64,000 bases of DNA from Paenibacillus tyrphae. Lineage in GTDB: Bacteria; Bacillota; Bacilli; Paenibacillales; NBRC-103111. The position numbers and the translations under genes are program-made. The notes below the pieces were generated by a model. The model saw only the letters and a program-made list of their open reading frames with translations. It did no database searches and was not told the DNA's origin. The stretch lies in contig NZ_JNVM01000030.1 of assembly GCF_000722545.1 (NCBI RefSeq), positions 28,818-92,817 on the forward strand, written 5' to 3'. This document shows positions 26,758 through 35,430 of the stretch, piece after piece (positions within the stretch are counted from its first letter, which is position 1; the number at the start of each line of letters is the position of its first letter).

Positions 26758-28047
26758 ATGACATTGTTGAAGCAAGAGCTGCTTGGCAAGCGAATGCGGT
26801 TCGAGAAGCCCGAACTGCTCGCGCCGGCCGGAAGCTTGGAAAAGCTGAAATTCGCCGTTCACTACGGGGCGGATGCGGTCTATATCGGCGGGCAGCAATA
26901 CGGGCTCAGGTCGAACGCGGACAACTTCACCTTCGAGGAAATGCGGGAAGGGGTCGAGTTTGCGGAGAAATACGGCGCCAAAGTATTCGTCGCGACGAAT
27001 ATTTATGCCCACAATGAAGATTTGTCGGGCTTGGAAGATTATCTTCGCGGCATTCAGGATGCGGGCGTGCATGCCATTATCGTGGCGGACCCGATTATTA
27101 TCGAGACGTGCAAGCGCGCGGCTCCGAAGCTGGAAATTCACCTGAGCACCCAGCAGTCCACAATGAACCGTCAAGCCGTGCAGTTCTGGAAAGAAGAAGG
27201 CATCGACCGGGTCGTACTTGCCCGCGAGGCAACGATGGAAGAAATCGTCGAGATCAAGACGCACGTCGATATGGAGATCGAGGTGTTCGTCCATGGGGCG
27301 ATGTGCAGCTCCTATTCGGGACGCTGCGTGCTGTCAAACCATTTTACGGATCGCGACTCGAACCGCGGCGGCTGTTCGCAGTCCTGTCGCTGGAAATATG
27401 ATCTGTTTACTACCGAGGAAGAGCTGAACGGACCGCAGATCGGCATCAAGGAAATTCCGTTGTTTCAAACGGGTGACAATCCGTTCTCGATGAGCTCGAA
27501 GGATCTGTGCATGATCGAGTACGTTCCCGAGCTGATTCGCGCCGGCGTCGACAGCTTCAAAATCGAAGGCCGCATGAAGAGCGTTCACTACGTCGCCACG
27601 GTCGTCAATGCGTACCGTCAGGCCATCGATTCGTATTTTGCTGATCCGGAGCATTACGAGTTGAAGCCGGAATGGCTGTATGAGATTCAGAAGGCGGCTA
27701 ACCGTCCGCTCAATACCGGGTTTTTCTACGACCGCCCGGGGCACGAGGACCACATTTTCGAGCCCGAGGACAAAGCGGCTCCGTACGATTTTGTCGGCGT
27801 TGTGATGGAGTATGACGAAGCGACGCAGACCGCGCTCATCCAGCAGCGGAACCATTTTAAGCCGGGGCAGGAAGTGGAGTTCTTCGGTCCGAACGGCACG
27901 TTCTTCAAGCAGGCGGTGGGCGAGCTGCAGGATGAAGAGGGCAAATCGCTCGACGCTGCGCGGCATCCGCTGCAGCTCATCCGGATGAAGGTCGAGCAGC
28001 CGGTCCGTCCATTTGATATGATGCGCAAAAAAATGAAAAAATCGTAA
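26758..28047 (+). CDS. trhP2: Peptidase U32 family protein, TrhP2/YrrO-like
   Basis: A 429-residue U32 protein. The barrel starts at PELLAPAGSLEKLKFAVHYG and holds GADAVYIGGQQYGLRSNADN. The conserved cysteine motif is intact: HGAMCSSYSGRCVLSNH and, 15 residues on, NRGGCSQSCRWKYD, probably binding a metal or Fe-S cluster. The C-terminal 90 residues form the small beta-barrel (FVGVVMEYDEATQTALIQ). It is the likely catalytic partner of the upstream TrhP1 in tRNA U34 hydroxylation. The GAGGTGGA before ATG 26758 is a good ribosome binding site. A terminator follows. Confidence 0.85.
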   Translation: MTLLKQELLGKRMRFEKPELLAPAGSLEKLKFAVHYGADAVYIGGQQYGLRSNADNFTFEEMREGVEFAEKYGAKVFVATNIYAHNEDLSGLEDYLRGIQDAGVHAIIVADPIIIETCKRAAPKLEIHLSTQQSTMNRQAVQFWKEEGIDRVVLAREATMEEIVEIKTHVDMEIEVFVHGAMCSSYSGRCVLSNHFTDRDSNRGGCSQSCRWKYDLFTTEEELNGPQIGIKEIPLFQTGDNPFSMSSKDLCMIEYVPELIRAGVDSFKIEGRMKSVHYVATVVNAYRQAIDSYFADPEHYELKPEWLYEIQKAANRPLNTGFFYDRPGHEDHIFEPEDKAAPYDFVGVVMEYDEATQTALIQQRNHFKPGQEVEFFGPNGTFFKQAVGELQDEEGKSLDAARHPLQLIRMKVEQPVRPFDMMRKKMKKS

Positions 28048-28077
28048 ATGGCCGCGGCATAACCGCCGCTTGACGAC

Positions 28078-28106
28078 GCTCCGTCCCTTAGGGACGGGGC
28101 TTTTTT
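28078..28106 (+). terminator. Rho-independent terminator after trhP2
   Basis: GCTCCGTCCC pairs with GGGACGGGGC over a TTA loop (one T-G pair) and is followed by six T residues. It closes the mltG-trhP1-trhP2 transcript. Confidence 0.9.
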
Positions 28107-28200
28107 GCGTTTGCACGGATAACCCCGGTGCGAAGAGTCGGTCGAATGACCTAAGTATGCGCCTTCGGTCATGTAGTCGCATTTTTTGTTAAAATATCTA

Positions 28201-28228
28201 TAACATTTTACCTACTTGGTCCCGATAT
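28201..28228 (+). promoter_or_regulatory. Sigma-D-like promoter upstream of the chemoreceptor gene
   Basis: CCCGATAT (28221-28228) differs by one base from the sigma-D -10 consensus GCCGATAT, and TAAC (28201-28204), close to TAAA, lies 16 bases upstream. Sigma-D drives flagellar and chemotaxis genes in B. subtilis, and the next gene encodes a methyl-accepting chemotaxis protein. The 322-base AT-rich gap 28107-28428 has no coding potential. It also holds a perfect 12-base palindrome, TTAACCGGTTAA, at 28371-28382, a possible operator. Confidence 0.5.
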
Positions 28229-28428
28229 AGATAAAGATACTCTTTTTTTATTAACTAAAAATTTATATATTCGTAAGGCGATTATGAATTGAGGCGGTGG
28301 AACTACTATTTTTTTCGATCGCAACCCAATGAACTAAAGGGATTTTGAGATTTCATGTCGAATACCAAGATTAACCGGTTAAAGCTCGCATACTTATCAA
28401 ACTATTACATATCTAGGTGGTGTTTCCT

Positions 28429-30606
28429 GTGAAGGATCAATGGTCTTCACTTAAAGCCAGCCTGCAAAAAGCCGGCAAATCGTTGAAAAATGGGCGCTCC
28501 AATTCATCTGACCCGAATCGTCCCGAAGGTTCGAGTGCTTCTAAAGTCGTGGATTCGCTGAAAGAAGTAGGCCTTATGAACTTGTTGAGGTCGGTAGGGG
28601 GCAAGCTGTTCCTTATCTTTTTTATCAGCATCTTGTTTTTCGTGTTGACCGTAGGTCTGACTTCTTATAACATCTCCAAGGGAGTTATTCAGAAAAAGGT
28701 GGCCGACGCGTCGGAAGGCACCATTATGCAAGCCGGGCAAAAGCTCGATCTGCTCTACGCCACCTACGAAGATTTGTCGATGCAAATTTTGCTGGACGAA
28801 GATTTGAAAAAGCTGCTTGCGGATATGGATACCGTGAACAAAAACAGCTACGATTTTCTCCAGCTCCGGCAGAAGCTTGGCGACAAGCTGAACGTTTATT
28901 CGTACTCGAACAAAACGCTCAAGTCGATCTATTTGTTTAAGGCAAGCGGAGAGCCGGTAGCTTCGGCCGGTTCGGCGATGAATAAGGAAAGTCTGGCGCA
29001 GGAAGATTGGTTCAAGAAGATCGTTGAAGGCAACGGCAAAGCGACTTGGCTGGAATCCAGAGCGAAGGGCTACTCGGATTCGCTCGGCAATGCGGGCACA
29101 GCTTCGTTCGGTCTGGGCCGCGTGCTGAAAAATACGACGACCAATGCCGTGCAGTCCGTGCTTCTGTTGGAGATTAACTTGGAAGCGGTCGGTAAGGAGC
29201 TCAGTCAAATCTCGATGGGCGAAGGCGGAAAAACGGTCATCGTCACACCTGACATGAACTACATCTATAACCAGGACGTTGCGGCGCTTGGCAAGCCGAG
29301 CGATTTTGGGGTAACGAAGGAAGCCTTTACAGAAGACAAAGGAAACCTGCAAAACAGCAGCCGCGACATGCAGCTCGTTTATTTCAAATCGGCCAAAACG
29401 AATTGGCTCTTGATCGGCGCGATGCCCGTGGCAGAGCTTGTGAAGGATGCGGGAGTCATCTTCGGTATGACTTGGCTGATGGCTTTTGTGGCGATGATTA
29501 TCGCCGTTGTAATCGGATACTTCATCGTACGAATGATCGGACGCCCGGTCGTTCAGCTCCGCAACTTGATGAAAGAAGGGGAGCAAGGCAATCTGAAGGT
29601 GCGGATGACCGTCACGAGCCAGGACGAGATCGGGCAGTTGGGTCAAAGCTTCAACCAGATGATGGAAAAAATTACGACACTGGTACAGCAGACGAATCAT
29701 TCCGCTCAAGAGGTACTGCAAACGGCGGGGAGCTTGTCGGACGCTTCGAAGAAAACGGCTACGTCGGCTAAAGAAATCGCCGTCGCTACGGAAGAAATCG
29801 CCAGTGGCGCATCCAGCCTAGCTGTGGAATCCGAGCGCGGCAACGAGCTGACTCACAATATCGGCATGCAGATGAAAAGCGTGGTTGACGCCAACATCGT
29901 CATGGGTTCCGCAGCTTCGGAAGTTCAAGCGTCGAGTAAGCAAGGGATCGAATATATGTCCGAGCTGATCGGCAAAACGAACGCAACGGAAGCGATGACC
30001 CGCTCGATGGTGGAGAAGGTCGATAACCTGAAGGAAAGCACCCGCTCCATCCGTAAAATTTTGGACGTGCTCAGCAACATGACGAAGCAAACGAACATTT
30101 TGTCGTTGAATGCTACGATTGAAGCGGCCCGGGCCGGTGCGGCGGGGAAAGGCTTCATGGTCGTTGCGGACGAAATCCGCAAGCTGGCCGACCAATCCAG
30201 ACAATCGATTGCGATCGTCGGCCAAATTACCGAAACGATTCAGAAGGAAATTGACGAGACGGTTAACGTGCTTTCGCAGGCTTACCCGATCTTCCAGGAG
30301 CAAATCGAATCCGTGAAAGAAGCCGATTCGATCTTTAAGCAAGTCGATTCGCAGATGGGCGAATTCATTGAACGGTTGTCCGAAGTAACGGAGTCGATCA
30401 GCGAGCTTGAAGCGTCGCAGATGGTGCTGAGTGATGCGATGTCAAACGTCAGCGCTGTGGCCGAAGAATCGTCCGCGACTTCGCAAGAGGTGGCATCTCT
30501 GAGCTCGGAGCAAATGAGCATCAGCTCCGGTCTTGTGAAGCTGTCGGACAGTCTCGAAGACCTGTCGAACTCGTTGAAGGAACAGTTGTCGAAATTCCAA
30601 GTTTAA
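28429..30606 (+). CDS. Methyl-accepting chemotaxis protein
   Basis: A transmembrane chemoreceptor of about 725 residues. An unusual polar, Ser-rich cytoplasmic N-terminal tail of about 55 residues precedes TM1 (about 60-80). The extracellular region (about 85-335) looks like a double-Cache ligand domain, with SLAQEDWFKKIVEGNGKATW and LGRVLKNTTTNAVQSVLLLE. TM2 is at about 341-365, the HAMP domain follows (RPVVQLRNLMKEGEQGNL), and the signalling domain contains the hairpin tip ILSLNATIEAARAGAAGKGF. The ligand is unknown. GTG 28429 has TAGGTGGTG 6 bases upstream. Possible sigma-D control fits motility. Confidence 0.92.
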   Translation: MKDQWSSLKASLQKAGKSLKNGRSNSSDPNRPEGSSASKVVDSLKEVGLMNLLRSVGGKLFLIFFISILFFVLTVGLTSYNISKGVIQKKVADASEGTIMQAGQKLDLLYATYEDLSMQILLDEDLKKLLADMDTVNKNSYDFLQLRQKLGDKLNVYSYSNKTLKSIYLFKASGEPVASAGSAMNKESLAQEDWFKKIVEGNGKATWLESRAKGYSDSLGNAGTASFGLGRVLKNTTTNAVQSVLLLEINLEAVGKELSQISMGEGGKTVIVTPDMNYIYNQDVAALGKPSDFGVTKEAFTEDKGNLQNSSRDMQLVYFKSAKTNWLLIGAMPVAELVKDAGVIFGMTWLMAFVAMIIAVVIGYFIVRMIGRPVVQLRNLMKEGEQGNLKVRMTVTSQDEIGQLGQSFNQMMEKITTLVQQTNHSAQEVLQTAGSLSDASKKTATSAKEIAVATEEIASGASSLAVESERGNELTHNIGMQMKSVVDANIVMGSAASEVQASSKQGIEYMSELIGKTNATEAMTRSMVEKVDNLKESTRSIRKILDVLSNMTKQTNILSLNATIEAARAGAAGKGFMVVADEIRKLADQSRQSIAIVGQITETIQKEIDETVNVLSQAYPIFQEQIESVKEADSIFKQVDSQMGEFIERLSEVTESISELEASQMVLSDAMSNVSAVAEESSATSQEVASLSSEQMSISSGLVKLSDSLEDLSNSLKEQLSKFQV

Positions 30607-30619
30607 CGCAGGTCTACAC

Positions 30620-30651
30620 AGCGTCTTCTCCATTGGGGAAGGCGCTTTTTG
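30620..30651 (+). terminator. Rho-independent terminator after the chemoreceptor gene
   Basis: AGCG-CTTC-CC pairs with GG-GAAG-CGCT, with small mismatches, followed by TTTTT. The stem also lies just before the promoter-less start region of the penicillin-binding protein gene. Confidence 0.8.
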
Positions 30652-30722
30652 TTTGGTCGTTTGCAGAGGGCGGTTCCTGACCATACTTGTATCATCATAC
30701 AAGGTGCTGGCAGGTGCGCGGG

Positions 30723-32528
30723 ATGGACAACGGAACAAAGCTGCAAAAGAACCGGATTTTTATCGTATTACTGCTGGTCATCGGGGTTTTGGCCGCTTGG
30801 AATTTACGGTTGTTCTGGATTCAAGTGGCGGCCTCCCGCAGCTTGACGGAACGAAAGATCGATTTGGTGGAAAATTCGGTCATTCAGCGGGCTCAAGGTC
30901 TTGTGCTCGATAGCGGGCGAGGTGACTTTGTGGACCGGAACGGCGTTCCTTTGACGGGAACGGCGCAGAAGGCATTGATTGTCTTCCCTATTCATGAGGA
31001 AGGATCTACAGATACGTCTACTACGATGGACCGGGTGGCAAGCATCGTAAATGCTCCGCTTTCCGCTTGGGAGTCCTTTGTCCGCCAGTTGAAAGGTCCG
31101 GCCATTTGGTCCGTGTCCGGCCGTCCGGTTCCTTTGACGGACGCGCAGGCGGCCAAGATCGAGGCTTTGGGTCTGAAATCCGTCCGGGCGATGACCTTCA
31201 AGCAGCGCTACGCCGAGCGGCAGCCGGCAAGCCAAGTGCTCGGCTTCATCGGGCAAAATCCGGAGCGGATTACGCGGCAGTTCACCGACCAATTCCATAA
31301 GGGAGAGCTGCAGCTCACGAGCAAAATCGGCAATTCCGGGCTGGAAAAAACGTTTGAGCCCTGGCTGCAGGGAATCGGGCCATCCTCCGTCTCGCTTTTT
31401 ACCGACGGATTGAAGCGTCCGCTGCCCGGGCTCGATACACGCGAAATCGCTCCGAGCAATCCGTATTATCCGCTTAAAGTCGTCACGACCCTCGACTCCG
31501 GGATACAGCAGCAAATCGAACGGACCTTGGAGCGCTCACACGTGACGGAAGGCGCCGTCGTCGTATTGGATATTCGAAATGGGGATACGATCGCGATGGC
31601 CAGCACGCCCGCATTCCAGCCTGAGCATGTCGATCTGGCCCAAGGAAGCTGGAGCAACAAGGCATTAAAAGCGGTCGCCCCCGGATCGATTTTTAAAACC
31701 GTGACCGCCGCGGCTGCCTTGGAGGAAAAGGCGGTAAAAGCAGACGAAACGTTCGAGTGCACAGGCGCGCTTGGAAAATACGGCTTCACCTGCTGGAAGA
31801 AAGAAGGACACGGCACGCTGACATTGGAAGAAGGCTTCGCCCAGTCGTGCAACATCGTGTTTGCGAAGGTAGCGCAGCGGCTTGGGGGAGACAAGCTGGA
31901 GGCTTACGCGCACAGGCTCGGGCTGGAAATGTCCGTCGGCTGGAGCGCAGACGTACCGCACCGGAAGGGCTTTCGGCAGTGGGATGCCGAAGAGCAGGGG
32001 CAAATCTATGCCGCTGCTTCGGACAAGTCGGACGAAGGTGCGCTGGTACAGACGGCTATCGGCCAGCGGGACGTGTTAATGACGCCGCTGCAAGCGGCTA
32101 ACTTGGTCGTGACGCTGTATAATCAAGGGAAGGTCGCATCGCCGCGAATTGTGCGGGAAATCCGGTTCCGGAACGATCGGTTATACCAGTCGTTCCAGGC
32201 TCATGAGCTTGAGCAGGCTGCTAAACCTATCAAGCCGGCGACGGCGAAGCGGCTGCTGGGTTGGATGGCCGAGACGGTGGAGCATGGCACCGGTAAGGCG
32301 CTGCGATCGGCGAAGTGGAGCCTGGCCGGGAAATCGGGGACGGCGCAGGTTAGGTTGAAAAACGGACGACCCGGCGAGAACCATTGGTTTATTGGCTACG
32401 GTCCTGCGGAACAGCCTCGCTATGCCGCAGCGGTGGTTGTCCAGAACGTCCCGGAAGGGGGCAACCATAAGGCGATCCCGCTTTTTAAGGAAGTGATGGA
32501 TATTTTGGCTGTCAGCTCTGAAAAGTAG
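30723..32528 (+). CDS. Class B penicillin-binding protein (PbpI/YrrR-like)
   Basis: A 601-residue D,D-transpeptidase with a single N-terminal membrane helix (about residues 12-33), a non-catalytic dimerisation domain (about 60-230), and the transpeptidase domain. Active-site motifs are intact: SIFK (Ser about 322), SCN (about 375) and KSG (about 537, in AGKSGTAQ). It would crosslink peptidoglycan outside the membrane. Length and lack of PASTA domains fit the PBP2/PbpI group rather than SpoVD. B. subtilis yrrR (pbpI) lies just beyond yrrO, which matches this position although udk and greA are missing here. The ATG at 30723 gives MDNGTKLQKNRIF; a longer N-terminus from 30687 is unlikely. Confidence 0.88.
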   Translation: MDNGTKLQKNRIFIVLLLVIGVLAAWNLRLFWIQVAASRSLTERKIDLVENSVIQRAQGLVLDSGRGDFVDRNGVPLTGTAQKALIVFPIHEEGSTDTSTTMDRVASIVNAPLSAWESFVRQLKGPAIWSVSGRPVPLTDAQAAKIEALGLKSVRAMTFKQRYAERQPASQVLGFIGQNPERITRQFTDQFHKGELQLTSKIGNSGLEKTFEPWLQGIGPSSVSLFTDGLKRPLPGLDTREIAPSNPYYPLKVVTTLDSGIQQQIERTLERSHVTEGAVVVLDIRNGDTIAMASTPAFQPEHVDLAQGSWSNKALKAVAPGSIFKTVTAAAALEEKAVKADETFECTGALGKYGFTCWKKEGHGTLTLEEGFAQSCNIVFAKVAQRLGGDKLEAYAHRLGLEMSVGWSADVPHRKGFRQWDAEEQGQIYAAASDKSDEGALVQTAIGQRDVLMTPLQAANLVVTLYNQGKVASPRIVREIRFRNDRLYQSFQAHELEQAAKPIKPATAKRLLGWMAETVEHGTGKALRSAKWSLAGKSGTAQVRLKNGRPGENHWFIGYGPAEQPRYAAAVVVQNVPEGGNHKAIPLFKEVMDILAVSSEK

Positions 32529-32565
32529 GAACGATCATGAGGGGATTTATTGGAGGTATTACGGG

Positions 32566-32609
32566 AGGCTGCGTTTTCGCGCGTTGTACGGCGAAGACTC
32601 AGCCTTTTT
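32566..32609. terminator. Terminator between the convergent PBP and kinase genes
   Basis: AGGCTG-GT-TTCGC pairs with GCGAA-AC-CAGCCT across a 10-base loop, then TTTTT on the plus strand. It serves the PBP gene and may also slow the convergent kinase transcript. Confidence 0.7.
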
Positions 32610-32617
32610 CATCGAGG

Positions 32618-33907
32618 TTAATGATAGGTGGAGGAGTGCAGTGACGGAATCAAAATCGAGAAACAGGTGCCTTTGCCCACTTCGCTCGTCACGTCGATCC
32701 GGCCGTGAATGTTTTGAATGGCCCGGTAGGTGACCATCATGCCAAGGCCGGTTCCTTTGCCGCGGGTGGAATAGAACGGCGTGCCGAGCCGTCCGACTTC
32801 ATCCTGCGTCATGCCGATCCCTTGATCGATAATGTCGATGCACACCGTCTGATTTTGCAGCACGCCGACGATTTGCAGCTTTCCTCCGCCGGGCATTGCT
32901 TCAATGCCGTTTTTGCACAAATGCATGATGCACTGCGCGAACTTATCCGGATTGGCGCTGATCATCAGCTTGTCCTGCAGATGCGTTTCCACCGATACGC
33001 CACGAAGGTCGGCGAACGACTGCAGCGTTTGGACCGTCTGTAAAATAAGCGGCTTGGCATCCATTAGCTCGATCTCTTCCAGCTGGGGCTTGGCGAAGGA
33101 TAAGTAATCGTTAATGATCGCCTGCGCTTTATCGACCTCTTCCAATACCATTTGGCTGTAAATTTGCCGTTTGTCTTCCGCCAAGTCGTTTTGACGCATC
33201 ATTTGCACGAACCCGCGGGCGACCGTCATCGGATTGCGGATTTCGTGGGCGAAGGAGGCTGCCAGCTCGCTCAACATATTCATTTTATCGTTATGCTGGA
33301 GCTGCTTGCGCATTTCGATATTTCGCTTGATCTGCCTAATGATATAGACGACAAGTCCGGCGGTAAACGAATGGATGAGGCTGAACGAAGCAAAAAACAG
33401 GAAAAAATATCCTGTAACTGGAATGTGCTCCTGCCACAGCGAGAACAAGGCGACAAATGCCGTAATCAATGACAAGACGAATCCCAGTCCGGCCGCTATT
33501 GCAGTATTGAGCAGCCGGGCCGCATCGGCGATCCGGCGTTTGCAGTACCACAGTAGGATGAGATTGAAGCCGAGGGAAATCGGCAGCGTATGAAGTCCAA
33601 GCCGTTCCGACTTCCAATGGTAAGCCATAATAATGGCGGCAACGCCTAGCGCTGGCAAGGGTCCGGCATAAAAAAAGCACAAGGCGAGCGGAATCAAGCG
33701 GAAATCGAACAAATATCCGGGAGAGAGCTCGAACGGATGCATCATGCTGACCAAAGAGGCAGCCATGCAAATGACGGTAACGATAATTTGGTTCGTACGC
33801 ACGTTCACATGCTGCAAACGGTCAATCCAAAACAGATGATACAGCATGACCGGCGTAATCACGATAAGCATGTTTAACAGCAATTGGTGGAGCAAATTCA
33901 ATGTCAT
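32618..33907 (-). CDS. Membrane sensor histidine kinase, KinB-like (5TM-LYT)
   Basis: A 429-residue kinase. The N-terminal 200 residues form five to six membrane helices of the 5TMR-LYT type, with FDFRLIPLALCFFYAGP as a recognisable core. The dimerisation box FAHEIRNPMTVARGF contains the phosphorylated His (about residue 221). N, G1 and G2 boxes of the ATPase domain follow: HLCKNGIEAMPGGG, IDQGIGMTQDE, STRGKGTGLGMMV. The architecture equals KinB and related kinases feeding phosphate to Spo0F in sporulating bacilli, and no response regulator gene is adjacent. The ATG at 33907 follows AAAGGTG closely. The epimerase gene ends 54 bases upstream on the same strand. Confidence 0.88.
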   Translation of the reverse strand: MTLNLLHQLLLNMLIVITPVMLYHLFWIDRLQHVNVRTNQIIVTVICMAASLVSMMHPFELSPGYLFDFRLIPLALCFFYAGPLPALGVAAIIMAYHWKSERLGLHTLPISLGFNLILLWYCKRRIADAARLLNTAIAAGLGFVLSLITAFVALFSLWQEHIPVTGYFFLFFASFSLIHSFTAGLVVYIIRQIKRNIEMRKQLQHNDKMNMLSELAASFAHEIRNPMTVARGFVQMMRQNDLAEDKRQIYSQMVLEEVDKAQAIINDYLSFAKPQLEEIELMDAKPLILQTVQTLQSFADLRGVSVETHLQDKLMISANPDKFAQCIMHLCKNGIEAMPGGGKLQIVGVLQNQTVCIDIIDQGIGMTQDEVGRLGTPFYSTRGKGTGLGMMVTYRAIQNIHGRIDVTSEVGKGTCFSILIPSLHSSTYH

Positions 33908-33961
33908 CACCTTTGGGCAGCGTGTTTTGAGAAGCCTCTCCGGTCCTACTCTGGCAAGGGT

Positions 33962-34879
33962 TTAATACAATTTGCGATAGTAGTCACATGTCTCTTTCAG
34001 TCCGTCGCGAAGCGAGTAGCGCGGCTCCCAGTTAAGCAGCTGTGCAGCGGCTGTGTTGTCCAATCGACTATGTACGATGTCGCCAGCTCGTGGTGCCCTA
34101 TATTCCGGTGCAAATGTTGTCCCGCACAGCTCGCTCATAAGCTGTAAAAGCTCTTTAACCGAGGTTTGCTCGTTACAGCTTACATTGAACAAGCCACGGC
34201 TGCCTTTTTCCAAAGCGGCCATATTCGCAGAGACGATGTCTTTAACGTAGATGAAGTCGCGGGTCTGTTCACCGTCACCGAAAATGATCGGCTGCTCGCT
34301 CCGAAGCAGCTTGTCCACAAAAATGGATACGACGCCGCCTTCACCTTTTGGATCCTGCCGGATGCCGTAGACATTCGCATAACGAAGAATAGTGTAATCC
34401 AAACCATACAGATGAGAGAACGCTTCGATGTAATGCTCCGGTGTATGCTTCGAGATACCGTAGAAGGATAACGGCCGCAGCGGGTGACGTTCATCTACGC
34501 CCAAATATTCCGGAGTACCGTAAACCGCAGCCGACGAGGCATAAATCATCTTACGAACGCTATGATTACGGCACTGCTCAAGCAGGGCGATCGTTCCCAG
34601 TATGTTAATTTTTGCGTCGAACATCGGTTTTTGAATTGAGGTCTGCACATCGATTTGCGCAGCGTGATGAATGACGATCTCCGGTTTCGTTTCGTCAAAA
34701 ATCTCGGCGATCCGTTCGTCCAAAATATCTACTTCGTAGTAAGACGCTTGTTCATTCAATTGTTCCCGGCTTCCGGTAGACAGATTATCGATCACGTAAA
34801 CACGATGGCCAGCTTCAATCAATGCATCTACAATGTGGGATGCAATAAATCCTGCACCGCCAGTTACCAAAATATTCAT
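33962..34879 (-). CDS. NAD-dependent sugar-nucleotide epimerase (GalE-like)
   Basis: A 305-residue extended short-chain dehydrogenase. The NAD-binding loop TGGAGFIASH is at residues 6-15 and the acidic strand end YVIDNLSTG follows. SSAAVYG, and Tyr140 with Lys144 in YGISK, form the catalytic set. FGDGEQTRDFIYVKDIV is the conserved substrate loop of UDP-glucose/GlcNAc epimerases. It probably interconverts UDP-sugars for cell-wall polymers or exopolysaccharide. The frame extends further upstream, but ATG 34879 has GGAG 8 bases before it and starts directly at the fold. It lies upstream of, and on the same strand as, the sensor kinase gene. Confidence 0.88.
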   Translation of the reverse strand: MNILVTGGAGFIASHIVDALIEAGHRVYVIDNLSTGSREQLNEQASYYEVDILDERIAEIFDETKPEIVIHHAAQIDVQTSIQKPMFDAKINILGTIALLEQCRNHSVRKMIYASSAAVYGTPEYLGVDERHPLRPLSFYGISKHTPEHYIEAFSHLYGLDYTILRYANVYGIRQDPKGEGGVVSIFVDKLLRSEQPIIFGDGEQTRDFIYVKDIVSANMAALEKGSRGLFNVSCNEQTSVKELLQLMSELCGTTFAPEYRAPRAGDIVHSRLDNTAAAQLLNWEPRYSLRDGLKETCDYYRKLY

Positions 34880-34934
34880 GTAAAGAGCTCCATCAATCGC
34901 CGACCTCCGGTTTTTCCTGCACATAGACTTCCTG

Positions 34935-35222
34935 CTATAGCAAAACCAAATGAACATCGTTGACCCACACGTCGAAGCAAAGGTTCTTGTAACCGAAAAA
35001 CTTCAGGAACCGCTCTCTGGACATGGCGCCGTCTTGCCGTTCGGCATCGTTTCCGTGGAAAAGGAGCCTTTGGACGTCAGCCAAATATCACAATAATCTC
35101 CATATTGGCGTAAACCGGAGGGAGCTTGTACGCGTCCATGACCGCCTTCAGCCGTTTGTACTTCGATCGTTCGTCCGAAATCGGTCAAATCGCCGCCGAG
35201 CACGATCGCTTCCACGTAGGAT
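34935..35222 (-). pseudogene. Decayed metallophosphoesterase fragment
   Basis: Three pieces of one calcineurin-like phosphoesterase can be read on the minus strand in different frames. YVEAIVLGGDLTDFG (about 35222-35177) carries the GD of metal motif II. RSKYKRLKAVMDAYKLPPVY (about 35170-35110) is the helix leading toward the third motif. GNDAERQDGAM (about 35055-35020), continuing as RERFLKFFGYKNLCFDVWV to a stop at 34935-34937, corresponds to the GNHD motif with the His lost. At least two frameshifts, an intervening stop and missing 5' and 3' parts make it non-functional. The rest of the 551-base gap 34880-35430 holds only AT-rich sequence and the promoter region for the dioxygenase gene. 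Confidence 0.7.
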
Positions 35223-35430
35223 CAGGAAAAATCGGCGTGTGGTTCAAAATAGCTATTCTACCATTATATCGGACCGTTTGTAAAAATAAAATATGCATAA
35301 GGAATGGAATTGGCGTCGGAAAAATCCTTATTTTTGTGCAAATCCGAATTACCTTCCTGCATGTGCGCGACCCGGCTTCTTTTCTATAATGAGGGCATCG
35401 ACATACTTCACTTCCTGGGAGGAAAAAGAA

